NCBI GenBank assembly: GCA_949710005.1
Contig: OX453282.1
Coordinates: 2,935,001 to 2,999,000, forward strand
Length of the DNA: 64,000 bases
Direction of reading: 5' to 3'
From: Ricordea florida
Taxonomy: Eukaryota; Cnidaria; Anthozoa; Corallimorpharia; Ricordeidae
Within the stretch, counting starts at the first letter, position 1. Each line of letters starts with the position of its first letter. The notes below the pieces were generated by a model. That model saw only the letters and a list, made by a program, of their open reading frames with translations. It ran no database searches and was not told where the DNA came from. A program made the position numbers and the translations under genes. This document shows, piece after piece, positions 62,641 through 64,000 of the stretch.

Positions 62641-62945
62641 GTCGTAACTCTCCAACGACCCTTGGGATGGAGAATGGAGAAATTTCAAACGATCAGATAA
62701 ATGCCAGCACTTATATGCATGATCATGAACCTTATAGAGCCCGCCTCGGACACCTTAATTCATGGTGCGGCAGGCCGTCTGTGCCCCTTTATCTTCAAGT
62801 CGATCTGCTGGCTACTTTTCATATAACCGCTATTGCCACCCAGGGAAACCATGATGAATGGAATAAATTTGTCCAGCAATACAAACTGGAATTTTCTCTT
62901 GATGGATTCGAATGGGACTTTTACCAGGATGAGATGGGCGCCACG
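62641..62945 (+). CDS. mosaic gene exon: discoidin (F5/8 type C) domain, first part
   Basis: Phase 1 in, 0 out, donor GTTTGT at 62946. LGMENGEISNDQINASTYMH, LNSWCGRPSVPLYLQVDLLA, FHITAIATQGNHDEWNKFVQ then YKLEFSLDGFEWDFYQDE follow the F5/8C order well. The split point and phases equal those of the earlier discoidin-like pair, so the second half should lie beyond the window's right edge. Confidence 0.85.
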
Positions 62946-64000
62946 GTTTGTAGAAATGAGAACAATTTCAGACGTTAAATACTATAAAAACGCAATAAAC
63001 GCCTTATCACCACTGCATTAACGAACGCTTTTCATTCCTGTAATTCACGTTCATTTAAAACGTTGCTGTGGCATCATCAATAACATAACTTATTTCAGGA
63101 GCCGATTTCTAAAAGTCCCCATCTCCCATACAAGCCCTTGGAGTCAACCCTTCCTGATGAAAAGCTATTTATAGAAATAGTTTTCGTGGAACATTTATCA
63201 CGCCCTAATGCGTAATAACCAATCAACCAATCAGAGCGCAGCTCAGTCATGCTCATTTACTTGTGTTTTTTGTGTTCTAAAGAACCTTTGACAACAATGG
63301 CGGAAAGCGTGGGGGGGGGGGGAAATGCAGTCGTCCTCGGAAACAATGTATTTTCGCGGGAAAGCCTGTTCTAAATATAATTCTTTACGGCAAGGGTTGG
63401 TTCAAGAGTGCAGCACATATGGAGGCTGCAAGTAATCGGTTCCTGCTAATTTACCACACTAACCCCGGAAACGTTAGCTTCCCATTAAATCTTACGGTGA
63501 TGTAACTTACATCACCAACCAGTTTGGTGAACCGTTTTTTGTGTTTCGATTTCCCACAGACGCAGCACCAGTTTCTTTAGAAACTCCTTTGTAATAACAA
63601 AACAAGTGGAACAGGCGCTACGTGCTAAGCGCATAATGAGTGATGAGTAATGATGATGATGATGGTGATGCTTATAATGGTGATGATGATTATAATGGTG
63701 ATAACTATGATGATGATAATAATAATAATGATGATGATAATGATGATGATGATGATGATGATGATAACAGGGTGTTCATTAGGTATCGGAGATCGGAGAA
63801 TTCTCCGGCTACTACGAAGAATTCTCCGGCCAAATTTAGATGGCCTGAGCTAGTTTTAAATTCAGACATGGAGCGCTTTCAGAATATTCTCCTGTTACTT
63901 TACACGATTCTCCTGCTACTACAATTCTTACTGAAAACCCTTTAACAATAGTAAGAATTCTTGCTTTGTTTCAGGAAATGATTCATAGCTAAATATTCTT
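62946..64000. other. intronic or intergenic DNA to the window end
   Basis: No exon seen. It includes a poly-G run near 63312-63322, a (GAT)n microsatellite at 63645-63768, and GAATTCTCCGGC repeated near 63796-63830. The D/N-rich frame through the microsatellite is not a gene. Confidence 0.5.

Noticed and set aside
63640..63945. Asp/Asn-rich 101-aa protein
   Set aside because: Most of it is the translation of a (GAT)n microsatellite with no supporting signals.

Overview
The window is metazoan nuclear DNA, most likely from a cnidarian and probably a stony coral. Genes have GT/AG introns. Extracellular-domain exons are symmetric phase 1-1. The repeats include a coral-type tRNA-derived SINE, Penelope-like and CR1-type retroelement remnants, and many fold-back MITEs. 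Organism assignment is inference from repeat and protein character; no species marker is present.

Layout: 0-14 kb is gene-poor and repeat-rich. It holds an 83-bp-armed fold-back, a composite 2.7-kb element with long inverted terminal repeats around Penelope-like debris that includes a complete hammerhead-ribozyme fold (5688-5730), four tandemly duplicated Ig-domain exons on the minus strand, and a truncated LINE. At 14.1-22.1 kb, eleven exons join in frame into a 512-residue protein: a DNAJC30-like mitochondrial J domain fused to an RNA 3'-phosphate-cyclase (RTCA-like) domain that has lost its catalytic histidine region. Its introns carry a perfect 6 x 130 bp array of a palindromic element and a 1.27-kb transposon with a CATATG target duplication.

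At 30.2-45.2 kb lies an AT-rich Polinton/Maverick (adintovirus-like) endogenous element of about 15 kb. It has protein-primed PolB with an N-terminal SAP-like segment, an rve integrase, a major capsid protein of the F54H12.2-like type, a packaging ATPase, a run of small membrane or coiled-coil virion-type proteins, a candidate minor capsid protein, a paralogous pair of unknown minus-strand genes, and a SAP plus zinc-knuckle protein. Most frames are intact; one is split at a T-TTT-TTC site. The element has its own signal grammar: AT-rich hairpins just after stop codons, and a TCTAAAGAT motif, often inside inverted repeats, just before start codons. I could not find terminal inverted repeats or a maturation protease.

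An intronless class A GPCR follows (45.8-46.7 kb). From 52 to 63 kb, exons encode a mosaic extracellular protein: PA14-like, TSP1, discoidin-like, FN3, FN3, TSP1, C-type lectin, discoidin. All are phase-compatible with each other and with a signal-peptide plus SUEL-lectin-like first exon at 25.07 kb. If these are one gene, the Polinton and the GPCR sit inside its first intron. Microsatellites, a dispersed minisatellite family, hammerhead-core palindromes and LINE/MITE nests fill the gaps.
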